Assembly (NCBI GenBank): GCA_026391795.1
Contig: JAPLDI010000024.1
Location: 1-35,086, forward strand
Length of the DNA: 35,086 nt
Source of the DNA: Bacteroidota bacterium
GTDB lineage: Bacteria; Bacteroidota; Bacteroidia; Bacteroidales; FEN-979
Direction of reading: 5' to 3'
In this document: piece by piece, positions 25,123 through 33,755 of the stretch
Position numbering within the stretch: position 1 is the first letter of the stretch
How the letters are laid out: every line of letters starts with the position of its first letter
Notes under the pieces: generated by a model
Told to the model about the DNA's origin: nothing
Seen by the model: the letters and a program-made list of their open reading frames with translations, nothing else
Databases searched by the model: none
Program-made: the position numbers and the translations under genes

Positions 25123-25132
25123 TTCGTTCCAA

Positions 25133-25170
25133 AAAAGAAAGCCGTCCCGAACCCGGGACGGCTTTCTTTT
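25133..25170. terminator. Strong bidirectional terminator between rsmD and susD
   Basis: AAAAGAAAGCCGTCCCG pairs perfectly with CGGGACGGCTTTCTTTT around a 4-base loop. T runs follow on both strands, so it can end both the rsmD transcript and the convergent SusCD transcript. Confidence 0.9.
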
Positions 25171-25186
25171 TGTTTTCCACTGATTA

Positions 25187-26629
25187 TTATTTCGCTTTGT
25201 CCCACCAAACGCGCTGCCAGATATCGGCAACAACAGGGGTGTTGGAATTGTAGGTAACCTCATCCACGGGATACGGATACCTTCTCGGGATCTCAACTTT
25301 AACCCCGTCCGGATTCGCTGTCAAAGCAATGACGTTGTTGGTTCTTCTCCAGTCGTTGTAAGCTTCCAGCTGACAATACATGGCGATCCATTTCTGGCGC
25401 ATGATCTCGGTAAAGATGACATCCACGGCAGCGTCAGGAATAGCCTGGATTGCAGCATCGTAGAACGTCATATAAGTTGCATCGTACACTCCCCATTTAT
25501 CCATGGAGGCTGTCACGGCAGCAACGAGATCATTTTTAACTTCCGACATTGGATAGGTGCCCGTCCCGATCTTCAGTTTTGCCTCGGCTTTAATGAACAA
25601 AAGCTCGGTATAGGTGATGAACTGAACCGGCGAAGCTTCATAGGCTACGGCAACACCCGGCCATGCGATTTCACTTCCGTCACCGGTATATCCGAAGCCT
25701 GCCCCGATGAAATCAGGTCCGCTTGGATCGGCATATGCAGGCAGGCGAGGATCCTGTCTTCCGATCAGGGTGTCGATCAGGGTGGAATGCATCTGGACAT
25801 CGCCTCTTTCATATTCGAAATTAAAGAACGGGTTCGAATAGGGCATTCCTGAGAAGACAAACTGAAGGTCGTCGGCATTTGATGCGATTGCACCGCTGTC
25901 GATCATGGCCAGGGCATTCTTGTATGCGTTGGCGGGATCAATTTTTGAAAGGTGCAGTGCATAGCGGGCTTTCAATGCCCAGGCTGCCTCGGTCCATAAT
26001 GCTGCATCGCCACCATAGATGAAATCGCGTTGAGCCGTCGAAGTAGTCAGCCTTAAATTGGAAATTGCATCCGTCAGCATATCCTGGATCGTTGTGTAGA
26101 TCTTTTCCTGACTGTCAAATCCGGGCTGGAGATTAGTACTGCCCTGGAAGGCCTGTGAATAGGGAATATCGCCCCACACGTCTGTCGTCACACCCAGTGC
26201 ATTGGCAAGCAGAACCTCTGCAATGCCTTTGTAAACATGTCCGACGGTCTGGTCAGCCGGTGCACCTGCGATTTTTGCATCTGCCTTTTCGATGATTTTC
26301 TTGAGGTCGGCCATCGTGGTTGAATAATTCGAAGCCCACAGGTTGTTATCATCACTGTTGTACCAGAGATAGTTCTGTTCAGCTCTTGACTGACGGGCCA
26401 TACCTGCTATATATTGCATCCAGATGGCTGTAACCCTTGCGAGGTCGTTTCCGCCAACGGTGTTGTAGGCCATATTGACTTCCGCATAGGAAAGGATGGT
26501 GCTGATATCAGCTTCAGGGGGTGCATCGGGCGAAATGTTAACATTCGGATCGATCCACTTCTTGCAGGAGCCAAGTGCCAGGACAACCAGCAACAAGATC
26601 CCAATAAATTTGAAGTTTATGTTTTTCAT
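25187..26629 (-). CDS. SusD/RagB-like outer-membrane lipoprotein
   Basis: 480 residues. The signal is of lipoprotein type with lipobox LGSC, Cys22. The mature part begins KKWIDPNVNISPDAPPEA and shows the helical SusD repeats (VYKGIAEVLLANALG...WGDIPYSQAF, LWTEAAWALKARYALHLS, LLFIKAEAKLK) and ends with MRQKWIAMY...NDWRRT and RYPYP, close to the SusD_RagB-2 (SusD-like_2) family. It is the substrate-capturing lid over the SusC barrel encoded 34 bp upstream. The substrate is not deducible: no glycosidase, peptidase or sigma/anti-sigma gene is adjacent, so this is a minimal SusCD unit. It ends at the bidirectional terminator. Confidence 0.93.
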   Translation of the reverse strand: MKNINFKFIGILLLVVLALGSCKKWIDPNVNISPDAPPEADISTILSYAEVNMAYNTVGGNDLARVTAIWMQYIAGMARQSRAEQNYLWYNSDDNNLWASNYSTTMADLKKIIEKADAKIAGAPADQTVGHVYKGIAEVLLANALGVTTDVWGDIPYSQAFQGSTNLQPGFDSQEKIYTTIQDMLTDAISNLRLTTSTAQRDFIYGGDAALWTEAAWALKARYALHLSKIDPANAYKNALAMIDSGAIASNADDLQFVFSGMPYSNPFFNFEYERGDVQMHSTLIDTLIGRQDPRLPAYADPSGPDFIGAGFGYTGDGSEIAWPGVAVAYEASPVQFITYTELLFIKAEAKLKIGTGTYPMSEVKNDLVAAVTASMDKWGVYDATYMTFYDAAIQAIPDAAVDVIFTEIMRQKWIAMYCQLEAYNDWRRTNNVIALTANPDGVKVEIPRRYPYPVDEVTYNSNTPVVADIWQRVWWDKAK

Positions 26630-26663
26630 GACTTTCTTTTTTAATTTTTTAACAACTTTCTTA

Positions 26664-29600
26664 TTATAATGACAAGGTCAGGCCAAGTGTATAACTCTTT
26701 GTTCCCGGCATGTTGAAATAATCAATCCCCTGTGCATTGGAGTTACCCAGCAAACTGGTTTCGGGATCGACACCTCTGTAATGCGTAAACAATAAGAGAT
26801 TGGTACCTGTGAAATAAACCTCCAGTCCTTTGATGAAAGTTTTCTTCAGCAAATTGGTAAGAGTATAAGAAAGTGTGACACTGCGCAGACGTACCCATCC
26901 GGCATCCTCGATGTTATCGGAGATCGGCCCGCTGAATCCGTTACCGACATTGTTGACAACCCAATCCTCGTTTCTGACGACGGCTTTGGTGTTCCATTGT
27001 CCGGTGGATTCAACAACGCCCTGGTAAACATACGAATCGTTCCTGTTCAGGGTTTCTGCTGCGGTTCCGAAATACTGGATGGCTCCGCGGGTTCCGTTCC
27101 ACATTTTTCCTCCGTGTTTGATGTCCCAGAGGAATGAGAAACTCAGATCTTTCCAGCGCAGGGTGCTTCCTCCGCCCATGGTCCAGTCGGGGTCAACATT
27201 TCCCAGGGGAACCATGTCGGAACTGGCAATCGGGTATCCGTTATCATCGATCATCACGTTCCCGTTTCCATCCCGTTTCCAGTCGGTTCCGTAGATCGTA
27301 CGATAGGGTTGTCCAACTTCAGCACGGATCTGGGCATTTTCAAAACCTCCCAGGAAAAGGCTGTTGATTCCGGGAGCAAGGGCAAGAACCTTGTTGCGGA
27401 TGCGGGAGTAGTTAACCGTAATGTCCCATTGCCAGTTTTTCGTTTTGATCGGCATGATATCAAGGGTCAACTCATTACCCGATGTCTTCATGGAAGCGGC
27501 GTTGGTGTACATGGTTGAATAACCTGAAGAGGCTGCAACCGGTACATTCAGGAGCAGATCCTGGCCCTTGTTGTAGAAATAGGTATAGGAGATGGATACG
27601 ATGTTCTTCCAGAACTTAAGATCAGCACCAACTTCAAACGATTTGGTTTTTTCAGGCTTCAGGTTGGCATTTCCAAGTCCCGGGCCATAGGTGAAACCAA
27701 GTGTATTGTTGAACGGGAACGGGTCGCCGCTCGTCCAGCCATCATTCACAGTATATTGGTTGTAGAGCGTCTTGGTATAATAGGGGGATGCATCTTTTGC
27801 AACGATTGCATAAGATACCCTGACCTTTCCGTAAGGAAGAACCTTGTTTTCCTTGAGTCCGGGAAGCTGTGTGAAGATCCAGCCTGCACCGAACGAAGGA
27901 TAGAAGAAGGAATTGTTTGCGGCCGGCAAGGTTGTTGACCAGTCGTTACGTCCTGTGATGCTGAGGTACAGCATGCTCTTCCAGGATAACTGCAGATCGC
28001 CGTAGAAACCTGCTCTCCTGATCTCGGTGGTCTGTTCCACTGTGCCCTGGGCTTCGGTATTGTTCAGGTTGAAATAATCCTTAATAACAAGACCGTTTGC
28101 AGTTCCTGAAAGGTAATTATAATAGAGTTGTGTCACATTGTTCCCAAGGACAAAATGGAGGTTGAAATCTTTCGCAAAGTCCTTGTCGATCGTCATAAGA
28201 AGGTCGGAGTTGAAATCCTTGTTGGTTTCGCTGGTCTCCTGGAGAAAACCTGAAGGGTGTGTTGCCGATCCGATGGCGAACTGGTCATTGGCTTTACGTC
28301 CCCACCAGTCAACACCGATACGGTAAGAGAAACTCAGCCATTTGGTTGCAAAATAATCAATTCCCACATTACCGATAAGGCGGTTGACTTTATCGATGTA
28401 ATGGTTCATGTTTGCAGTCCAGTAAGGATTGTCGTAACCGGCGCCATGACGGTAGCTTCTCTGTTTCCCATCGGCATACAAAGAGCTGCCGGTAATGATG
28501 TATCCGGCTGAGTTATCAAAGGTGGGAGGGGTTCTCAACAAGCCAAGCATTACGCCTGAAGTGTTTGATCCCTGCTGCAGGCGGTTTCCGTTGGTGATGA
28601 TGTAGTTCGCGTTTCCGGATACCTTCCATTTATCGGATAATTTGGTATCGCCTGAAATTTTAAAGGTATTCCTGCGGAACCAGTTGTTGGGAACAACGCC
28701 TTTGGTCTGGTTGTCAGAGAAACTGAAATAGAAGGTGGAAATATCACTTCCCCCGCTCAGGGCGATGGAATTGTTCGTTGTTACACCGGTCTGGAAGAAA
28801 TCGTAAGGATTATAGGTGTGGATATCTGCGCCACTTGGGCTTGATGCAGGATCATACGTCTTTGCGTTTTTACTCACGATCTGTCCGTCCACATCGTACA
28901 ACGGCCAGAAATTCGATTTGCCGCTGGGGAGTGTCCTGAGCACCGGGTCATAAGTACAGGTATCCAGTTTGGGACCCCAGGTGATCCTGTTGCCCGATGA
29001 CCACTGTCCGCCTGAACCCTGTCCGTATTCTTTCTGTAACTGAGGCAGCTGGCTGACCCTGTCAAGTGTGACGGATGTACTGAAGGTCAGATTGATTTTT
29101 TTGCCGGTACCGGCTTTTCCTTTTTTCGTTGTGATGATGATGGCACCGGATGCAGCCCTTAAACCATAAAGTGCAGTAGCAGCACCACCCTTCAATACGT
29201 TGACTGATTCAACATCATCAGGGTTGATGTCAATGGCACGGTTTGACATGGCAACACCGTCAACCGTGTTTAAACCGCCGCTGTTGCTGATGGGGACGCC
29301 ATCAAGGACAAAGAGCGGCTGGTTGTTCCCGGTAATTGACTGGGCGCCACGTATCTGAATATACGAGGAGGCTCCTGCAACACCGGCAGAATTGATGATT
29401 TGAACGTCTGAAACTTTTCCCTGCATGGAATTGATGACATCGGTACGGGCAGACTTGGTGATCTCGTCGGATCCGACATTCTGTACAGAATAGCTCAGTG
29501 CCTTGGTTTCACGCGGAACGCCGATGGCAGTGACTACGATTTCATCCATGTTAAGGACATCGGGATCCATTACAATGTCGAGAATCGACTGGGTGCCGAT

Positions 29601-29855
29601 GTTCACCTCCTTCATTTTCATCCCTACATAGGAGAAAACAAGGAGGTCATACTTGGTTGGCACGGAAAAAACAAATTTTCCGTCCTGGTTGGTATTGACA
29701 CCAATGGTGGTGCCTTTCACCACGACAGTCACACCAGGAATTGGCTGCTTATCCTCCGAAGAGGTTACCGTACCGGTGATGACCCTGGTCTGGGCTAATA
29801 ATCCCTCCACTCCTACAAAAAAAAGCAGGGCAAGGAAAATCGTAAATTTTCTCAT
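26664..29855 (-). CDS. SusC/RagA-family TonB-dependent outer-membrane transporter
   Basis: 1063 residues. A signal peptide (ending near LLAQ) precedes a carboxypeptidase-regulatory-like domain at about 25-105 (VITGTVTSSEDKQPIPGVTV...NTNQDGKFVFSVP). Then come the TonB-box-like NMDEIVVTAIG, a plug domain at about 115-240 (SVQNVGSDEI, IQIRGAQSITGNNQPLFVLDGVPI, VESVNVLKGGAATALYG) and a long beta-barrel ending in an aromatic-alternating strand (KSYTLGLTLSL). Imports a ligand too large for porins using TonB energy, with the SusD partner. It lies first in the SusC-SusD transcript. Upstream, 29856-30078 is A/T-rich with no exact TAnnTTTG box that I can find on the minus strand. Confidence 0.95.
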   Translation of the reverse strand: MRKFTIFLALLFFVGVEGLLAQTRVITGTVTSSEDKQPIPGVTVVVKGTTIGVNTNQDGKFVFSVPTKYDLLVFSYVGMKMKEVNIGTQSILDIVMDPDVLNMDEIVVTAIGVPRETKALSYSVQNVGSDEITKSARTDVINSMQGKVSDVQIINSAGVAGASSYIQIRGAQSITGNNQPLFVLDGVPISNSGGLNTVDGVAMSNRAIDINPDDVESVNVLKGGAATALYGLRAASGAIIITTKKGKAGTGKKINLTFSTSVTLDRVSQLPQLQKEYGQGSGGQWSSGNRITWGPKLDTCTYDPVLRTLPSGKSNFWPLYDVDGQIVSKNAKTYDPASSPSGADIHTYNPYDFFQTGVTTNNSIALSGGSDISTFYFSFSDNQTKGVVPNNWFRRNTFKISGDTKLSDKWKVSGNANYIITNGNRLQQGSNTSGVMLGLLRTPPTFDNSAGYIITGSSLYADGKQRSYRHGAGYDNPYWTANMNHYIDKVNRLIGNVGIDYFATKWLSFSYRIGVDWWGRKANDQFAIGSATHPSGFLQETSETNKDFNSDLLMTIDKDFAKDFNLHFVLGNNVTQLYYNYLSGTANGLVIKDYFNLNNTEAQGTVEQTTEIRRAGFYGDLQLSWKSMLYLSITGRNDWSTTLPAANNSFFYPSFGAGWIFTQLPGLKENKVLPYGKVRVSYAIVAKDASPYYTKTLYNQYTVNDGWTSGDPFPFNNTLGFTYGPGLGNANLKPEKTKSFEVGADLKFWKNIVSISYTYFYNKGQDLLLNVPVAASSGYSTMYTNAASMKTSGNELTLDIMPIKTKNWQWDITVNYSRIRNKVLALAPGINSLFLGGFENAQIRAEVGQPYRTIYGTDWKRDGNGNVMIDDNGYPIASSDMVPLGNVDPDWTMGGGSTLRWKDLSFSFLWDIKHGGKMWNGTRGAIQYFGTAAETLNRNDSYVYQGVVESTGQWNTKAVVRNEDWVVNNVGNGFSGPISDNIEDAGWVRLRSVTLSYTLTNLLKKTFIKGLEVYFTGTNLLLFTHYRGVDPETSLLGNSNAQGIDYFNMPGTKSYTLGLTLSL

Positions 29856-30078
29856 ACAGTTTGATTTTGGTTAGTAAATGTGTGAATACTCCGTGATAAA
29901 ATTAAATTTCATGGTTCAGATGGCAATTTATCATCCTGATGTGACCGACTTGTTTTAGTGATAACACTACTGCAATGCAATTTTACATAATACTTTAATC
30001 GAAACCAACAAGAATTTAACAATTAATTAATATTTTATTAACAAAGTTTTAACCTTCGCCGGGGGGGCTTTTATAAAA

Positions 30079-30126
30079 AAAAATCTCACCCTCGCACCGT
30101 TTCGGAACGGCAAGGATGAGATTTAA
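30079..30126 (-). terminator. Rho-independent terminator of the outer-membrane protein gene
   Basis: A long imperfect stem (AAATCTCA...CCGTT / AACGG...TGAGATTT, loop TCGG) is followed on the minus strand by nine T. It lies 43 bp past the stop of the minus-strand gene at 30170. Confidence 0.85.
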
Positions 30127-30169
30127 TTCAGTGGTGCTTTAACAATGCAACAGGCAGCCAGGAAAAAAA

Positions 30170-31135
30170 TTAAAAATAAAACGACAGATTGATGGCGCCT
30201 CCTGTATTGGTGTTGTCGATGCTGAAGGAACTGTGCCCTGCTGATTCAATATCATATGTTTCGATGGTATGGTTTGTCGAGCCATCCGGGTTGGTATTGC
30301 TCCTGACGTATTCATTGGTAGTGGTTGATTTACCTGTCAATGATAACATCACGCCCCACGAAAATTCTCCGCCAATGGATATCTTAGGCGCGAAGAAATA
30401 CTCGACACCGATAAAAATGTTTGCCCCCACGCCAAATGTAAAACCATCCCTGATCTTGGTTGTTCTGCTCGTGCTCCAGCCGGAGGAAAGTGAGCTGAAT
30501 TCAGTTGAAATGGCACCCCTGTGAAAACTTCTGTAATTCGTATCAGGCGTAAGACCTGAATAACTTACATAATAGTAACCAGTATCCATGTCGTTGCCAT
30601 ATTTATAAACCCGGGCGCTGTTTGCCATTTTGATGTTGAACATTGCCCCGTAAACTCCCTGTATACGTCCCTTTCCTCTTCTCTGTTCAATACCGGCACC
30701 CAATACAACGTTAACATCGGAGCTTACCTTTTTATCTTCCACTGTGCTGAGTGGAAATGACACATCCGGGCTTTTGTAATTGTTGTTGGATAAAGGAATT
30801 GCCCTGAGCGGCCACTGCTCTACGACCATGTTCTTTTCAACGGTTGTCGCAAAACCCATGCGGATTTTCCCGCGGAGTGCTGTTTTTGCAGTCAGGAAAT
30901 ACTTCCCCTGGACGGTCCATAACTGGTCGGGGAATTGCCATACAGGTGCGTCAGTGGTTCCTGTACCATGGAAAAAATTACCGGCATAAACGAAAAAGGG
31001 CACTGCGTCAATTGATAGTCCGAATTCACCGGCTTCCGGCAGGATCGGGATCCCTTTTTTTGAGGTCAGATCCTGGGCCTGGATCACATGCATTGTAAAA
31101 AAAACAATTAACAGCAAAACGTAAAATTTTTTCAT
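30170..31135 (-). CDS. Predicted outer-membrane beta-barrel protein, family not recognised
   Basis: 321 residues with a clear signal peptide (MKKFYVLLLIVFF, cleavage near VIQAQ). The mature part alternates hydrophobic and polar residues in strand-like stretches (GLSIDAVPFFVYAGNFF, FGVGANIFIGVEYFF, ISIGGEFSWGVML) and ends in INLSFYF, with a terminal Phe as in outer-membrane barrels. It is probably a structural or porin-like barrel. I know no function for it. Upstream on the minus strand, TATTTTTG (31237-31230) fits TAnnTTTG. Between that and the ATG the leader can form a small hairpin (31179-31197, TTCCCA/TGGGAA). A terminator follows at 30079-30126, so it is a single-gene unit divergent from the small exported protein at 31290. 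Confidence 0.6.
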   Translation of the reverse strand: MKKFYVLLLIVFFTMHVIQAQDLTSKKGIPILPEAGEFGLSIDAVPFFVYAGNFFHGTGTTDAPVWQFPDQLWTVQGKYFLTAKTALRGKIRMGFATTVEKNMVVEQWPLRAIPLSNNNYKSPDVSFPLSTVEDKKVSSDVNVVLGAGIEQRRGKGRIQGVYGAMFNIKMANSARVYKYGNDMDTGYYYVSYSGLTPDTNYRSFHRGAISTEFSSLSSGWSTSRTTKIRDGFTFGVGANIFIGVEYFFAPKISIGGEFSWGVMLSLTGKSTTTNEYVRSNTNPDGSTNHTIETYDIESAGHSSFSIDNTNTGGAINLSFYF

Positions 31136-31229
31136 AGGATGAAGGTTTTTGGTGTAGTTTTATGTTTTTATAGTATGCCGTTCCCACATTGGGAATGACC
31201 GCGTAAATTTATAGTTAATCTGACCAAAA

Positions 31230-31237
31230 CAAAAATA
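31230..31237 (-). promoter_or_regulatory. Possible -7 box for the outer-membrane protein gene
   Basis: Minus-strand TATTTTTG fits TAnnTTTG, about 95 bp before the start codon. The region is A/T-rich, so chance matches are likely. Confidence 0.35.
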
Positions 31238-31289
31238 TTTTGTACAATTGTTTGGTTTTAATTAAAAAAAATATTGACAAACAGACGAT

Positions 31290-31655
31290 ATGAAAAAATG
31301 GATCTTGCTTGTGGCGCCCCTGTCGGTTTTAATGGTTTTGGGAATATTGACGGGATTTGTGGCTCAGCCCGGAACGGATAATGGCAGGTATTTGGTCTTG
31401 AGGGTGTATGAAAACTTTTCTGTCACATCTTCAAAGATCATCGTAAACTACCCCGACAGCACCTTTGAAGTAATTCCCCTTGAACCCTTTAAATACAACG
31501 ATGAATACCTTGTAAGGAACGGCAGGACACTTGCCCGGACGCTAAACATGCTCAGCGACAAAGGATACCGTATAGTCACCTCCATAGCCGATGGAAAACC
31601 TACATCGAACCGGAGCATGATGATCACCACCATCATTATGTCATCACACCCGTGA
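31290..31655 (+). CDS. Small exported hypothetical protein
   Basis: 121 residues. MKKW followed by a hydrophobic segment of about 20 residues (ILLVAPLSVLMVLGILTGFV) indicates a signal peptide or one membrane anchor, probably with cleavage near VAQP. The remainder is a compact domain: YLVLRVYENF, SKIIVNYPDSTFEVIPLE, then a helix ARTLNMLSDKGYRIVTSI. The helix-plus-strand end resembles small DUF4177-like domains, but I cannot assign it. A one-mismatch -7 box (TACAATTG, 31243) lies upstream. No co-transcribed gene follows; the repeat region starts 16 bp after the stop. Confidence 0.55.
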   Translation: MKKWILLVAPLSVLMVLGILTGFVAQPGTDNGRYLVLRVYENFSVTSSKIIVNYPDSTFEVIPLEPFKYNDEYLVRNGRTLARTLNMLSDKGYRIVTSIADGKPTSNRSMMITTIIMSSHP

Positions 31656-31671
31656 ACTGATTTATAATGAC

Positions 31672-31878
31672 CTCTCTGTGGTTCTCTCCGGATCTCCGTG
31701 AACCTCCGTGTAATTATTTGTTACACAGAGACACCGAGCTCACACGGAGAAGCACAGAGCGGTTGACACCAGATTAATTCATCATAAGGGATATTGCTGT
31801 CCTTAATTAATGCTTAATCGAAAAAACGGGAAAAGGTAATCATACTTTCAGCATTTTATTTTGGCTGGGAAAGATTTG
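31672..31878. repeat. 207-bp repeat unit, copy 1
   Basis: The unit has two parts. About 90 bp is a large imperfect hairpin whose arms (about 31672-31711 and 31721-31763) are built of degenerate 8-bp words such as CTCTGTGG and TTCTCCGT, facing each other around ATTATTTGTT. The remaining 115 bp (from GGTTGACACC to TTTTGGCTGGG) shows no coding frame and is nearly identical to copy 2, with two mismatches I can count. Confidence 0.8.
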
Positions 31879-32017
31879 TATAAAGAGTAGCCTCCATGGG
31901 GAGGATCGGGGAGGGGGTCCTCATCCTGGGCGAGGGTTGGCGAGGAGCTGCATTCTTCGCCATTATTACCTGATAATCCAATAAATGTACCTGAAATTAT
32001 GCAACGTTGATCTGTCG

Positions 32018-32074
32018 TTGTATAAGCTATTGCATATGCTTTGTATAAGCTGTTGTATAAGCTTTGTATAAGCT
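32018..32074 (+). repeat. Five 11-bp iteron-like direct repeats
   Basis: The unit TTGTATAAGCT occurs exactly at 32041, 32053 and 32064, exactly plus one base at 32018, and as a variant TTGCATATGCT at 32030. Spacing is 11-12 bp, close to one helical turn, so all copies face the same side of DNA. The rest of 31879-32225 contains no gene I can support, only a short CCTCC/GGAGG hairpin near 31891. Confidence 0.75.
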
Positions 32075-32225
32075 ATAATAAATCCTGCCTTGTCCTGTAC
32101 TAAAAAACTATACGGACACCTCACGAAGATTGAAACCAGAAATATTTTTTAAGGGTGGGCGCATGCATAAAGCTGAGCAACTTAAACTTTACCTGTACAA
32201 AGATAAGGGAATTATTTCGTTTTTT

Positions 32226-32432
32226 CTCTCTGTGGTTCTTCACAGATCTCTGTGACCCTCCGTGTAATTATTTGTTGCACAGAGAGACACAGATCACACC
32301 CGGAGAAGCACAGAGCGGTTGACACCAGATTAATTCATCATAAGGGATATTGCTGTCCTTAATTATTGCTTAATCGGAAAAACGGGAAAAGGTAATCATA
32401 CTTTCAGCATTTTATTTTGGCTGGGAAATTTG
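32226..32432. repeat. 207-bp repeat unit, copy 2
   Basis: A direct repeat of 31672-31878. The hairpin part is more diverged (small insertions, and CACAGATCTCTGTG forms an inner palindrome) than the nearly unchanged right part. It ends 13 bp before the stop codon of the minus-strand membrane protein at 32446, so it would be transcribed as that operon's 3' end. Confidence 0.8.
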
Positions 32433-32445
32433 AACAGACAATAAC

Positions 32446-32880
32446 TCAGTGCAACCGTTTGAAGAAGACGCCAAAAAGCAGGATGAAAATAATATACACT
32501 GCGGTGGATGTCACTGAAATGTCGGGCCGGAAAGTCTGCATGGATGCCACTATGATACAGGCACCAGCGAGCAGGTAATACCCTGTTTTCCTAAGGTTCC
32601 ACATCACAATGGAACCCGCCAGCCCAAGGGCATGCAGCAGGAACCCTGCTGCAAAGACCATCCGGATTTCGGTATTTGAATATAAACCCGTTGGCAGGTA
32701 TTTGTCAATCACTCCCGTAATGGCCCCGGAATAAAAAATTCCCGGGAGGAACAGCAGGGCCAGCAGGCCAAAATATACAAAAGAAAAGAGGCACAAAGCG
32801 GTAAGCAATACCGGGCGGGGTTTCACCGGTTTGGTATTGCCGGGTTCGCTTTGTTTGGTCTCTTCGGTCTCTTCGGTCAT
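32446..32880 (-). CDS. Small membrane protein (third gene of operon)
   Basis: 144 residues. A charged N-terminus (MTEETEETKQSEPG) precedes four hydrophobic segments, starting PRPVLLTALCLFSFVYFG. The third holds IRMVFAAGFLLHALGLAGS and the chain ends in a basic FKRLH. Its RPxLLTxLC start and four-helix layout match the gene upstream, so they are distant paralogues. The function is not known. The start lies 2 bp from the preceding stop, so the two are one transcript. The 207-bp repeat follows the gene in place of a terminator. Confidence 0.7.
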   Translation of the reverse strand: MTEETEETKQSEPGNTKPVKPRPVLLTALCLFSFVYFGLLALLFLPGIFYSGAITGVIDKYLPTGLYSNTEIRMVFAAGFLLHALGLAGSIVMWNLRKTGYYLLAGACIIVASMQTFRPDISVTSTAVYIIFILLFGVFFKRLH

Positions 32881-32882
32881 GG

Positions 32883-33323
32883 TCAGGACATGAATTTAAG
32901 GTTCATGCTGTAAAGGAGTATAAACAACCCGGAGAACAGCATTTCAGGAAAACCGGGGCTCGATAGGTGCATAAAATACATGGGCGCAATGACCAGCAGG
33001 ATCTGGAAAATGGTATAGACATGGAACCCGGTTTTTTTTAACTGCATCATCAGGATCGCCCCGACGATCGATCCTGCATAAAAGAGTGCGGTAACCAGGA
33101 AAAACAGTGGCCTGGCTTCAAGAAGCTGGTCGATGCCCGGGATGTTGAATTTTTTGCCGAATTCCTGTACAATTTCAACAAAAACATCATAAAATCCGGC
33201 GATGACAAGGCCTGAGAACAGGTTCATCCCGCTGCCGATAAACGTCAGGATGCATAAAACCGTGAGCAGGGTAGGCCGCTGGGGTTTGGTTTCGGGCAAA
33301 GCCCCGGGGGTAAGTTCTTCCAT
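32883..33323 (-). CDS. Small membrane protein (second gene of operon)
   Basis: 146 residues with a short Pro-rich N-terminus (LPETKPQRP), then four hydrophobic segments: PTLLTVLCILTFIGSG, FFLVTALFYAGSIVGAILMM, a third with ILLVIAPMYFM and a fourth with MLFSGLFILLYSM. An amphipathic loop (VEIVQEFGKKFNIPGIDQL) links helices 1 and 2. This domain organisation is common in Bacteroidota proteins annotated only as hypothetical. It begins 3 bp after the DUF5684 stop and ends 2 bp before the next start. Confidence 0.7.
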   Translation of the reverse strand: MEELTPGALPETKPQRPTLLTVLCILTFIGSGMNLFSGLVIAGFYDVFVEIVQEFGKKFNIPGIDQLLEARPLFFLVTALFYAGSIVGAILMMQLKKTGFHVYTIFQILLVIAPMYFMHLSSPGFPEMLFSGLFILLYSMNLKFMS

Positions 33324-33326
33324 CCG

Positions 33327-33722
33327 TTATGCGTCAAAATGTGATTTGTCTCCACTGTAAACGGCGTTTCCGAATCCAAGAACGGGGACAAAAATAAACC
33401 GCAGGAATATCAGCCCGATGGTAAACCCGGTTCCCTTCCCGAAACTTTTTGCCAGCCCGTCCATGATCATGATGTAGATCACGACATTTACCACGGGAAT
33501 TAGCATTAAAAGTATGTACCACCATGGCTTTCCGGCAATTTTAATGCCGATCAGGTAGTTGTAAACCGGGATGATCGCGGCCCAGCCGGGTTCCCCGGCT
33601 TTCTGGAACATGAACCAGGCTCCAACGATTTCGATGACGCTTACCATAATGCCAAAAATGATGAGGGGCACGATCAGGGCCACGAAAACCGGCCAGAAAG
33701 GAATGGTATCTGAAAATTCCAT
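33327..33722 (-). CDS. DUF5684 membrane protein
   Basis: 131 residues. The first helix (FVALIVPLIIFGIMVSVIEIVGAWFMF) is followed by the family signature QKAGEPGWAAIIPVYNYL, then KIAGKPWWYILLMLIPVVN, a short loop with AKSFGKGTGF and LIFLRFIFVPVLGFG. This matches DUF5684, three to four helices, often next to signal peptidase I-like genes though none is here. First gene of a tightly packed three-gene operon. No exact -7 box is seen upstream, where the inverted-repeat element 33756-33935 begins 34 bp before the ATG. Confidence 0.8.
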   Translation of the reverse strand: MEFSDTIPFWPVFVALIVPLIIFGIMVSVIEIVGAWFMFQKAGEPGWAAIIPVYNYLIGIKIAGKPWWYILLMLIPVVNVVIYIMIMDGLAKSFGKGTGFTIGLIFLRFIFVPVLGFGNAVYSGDKSHFDA

Positions 33723-33755
33723 AATGCTGTTTTTTAAGGTTTATAAATTGAGCCT

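Noticed and set aside
30979-31289. Riboswitch in the divergent leader near 31136-31289
   Set aside because: Only a short TTCCCA/TGGGAA hairpin is seen; no known aptamer motif is recognisable.
32018-32074. Possible CRISPR or replication origin
   Set aside because: Units of 11 bp with no spacers; no dnaA or replication initiator gene nearby, so an origin cannot be claimed.
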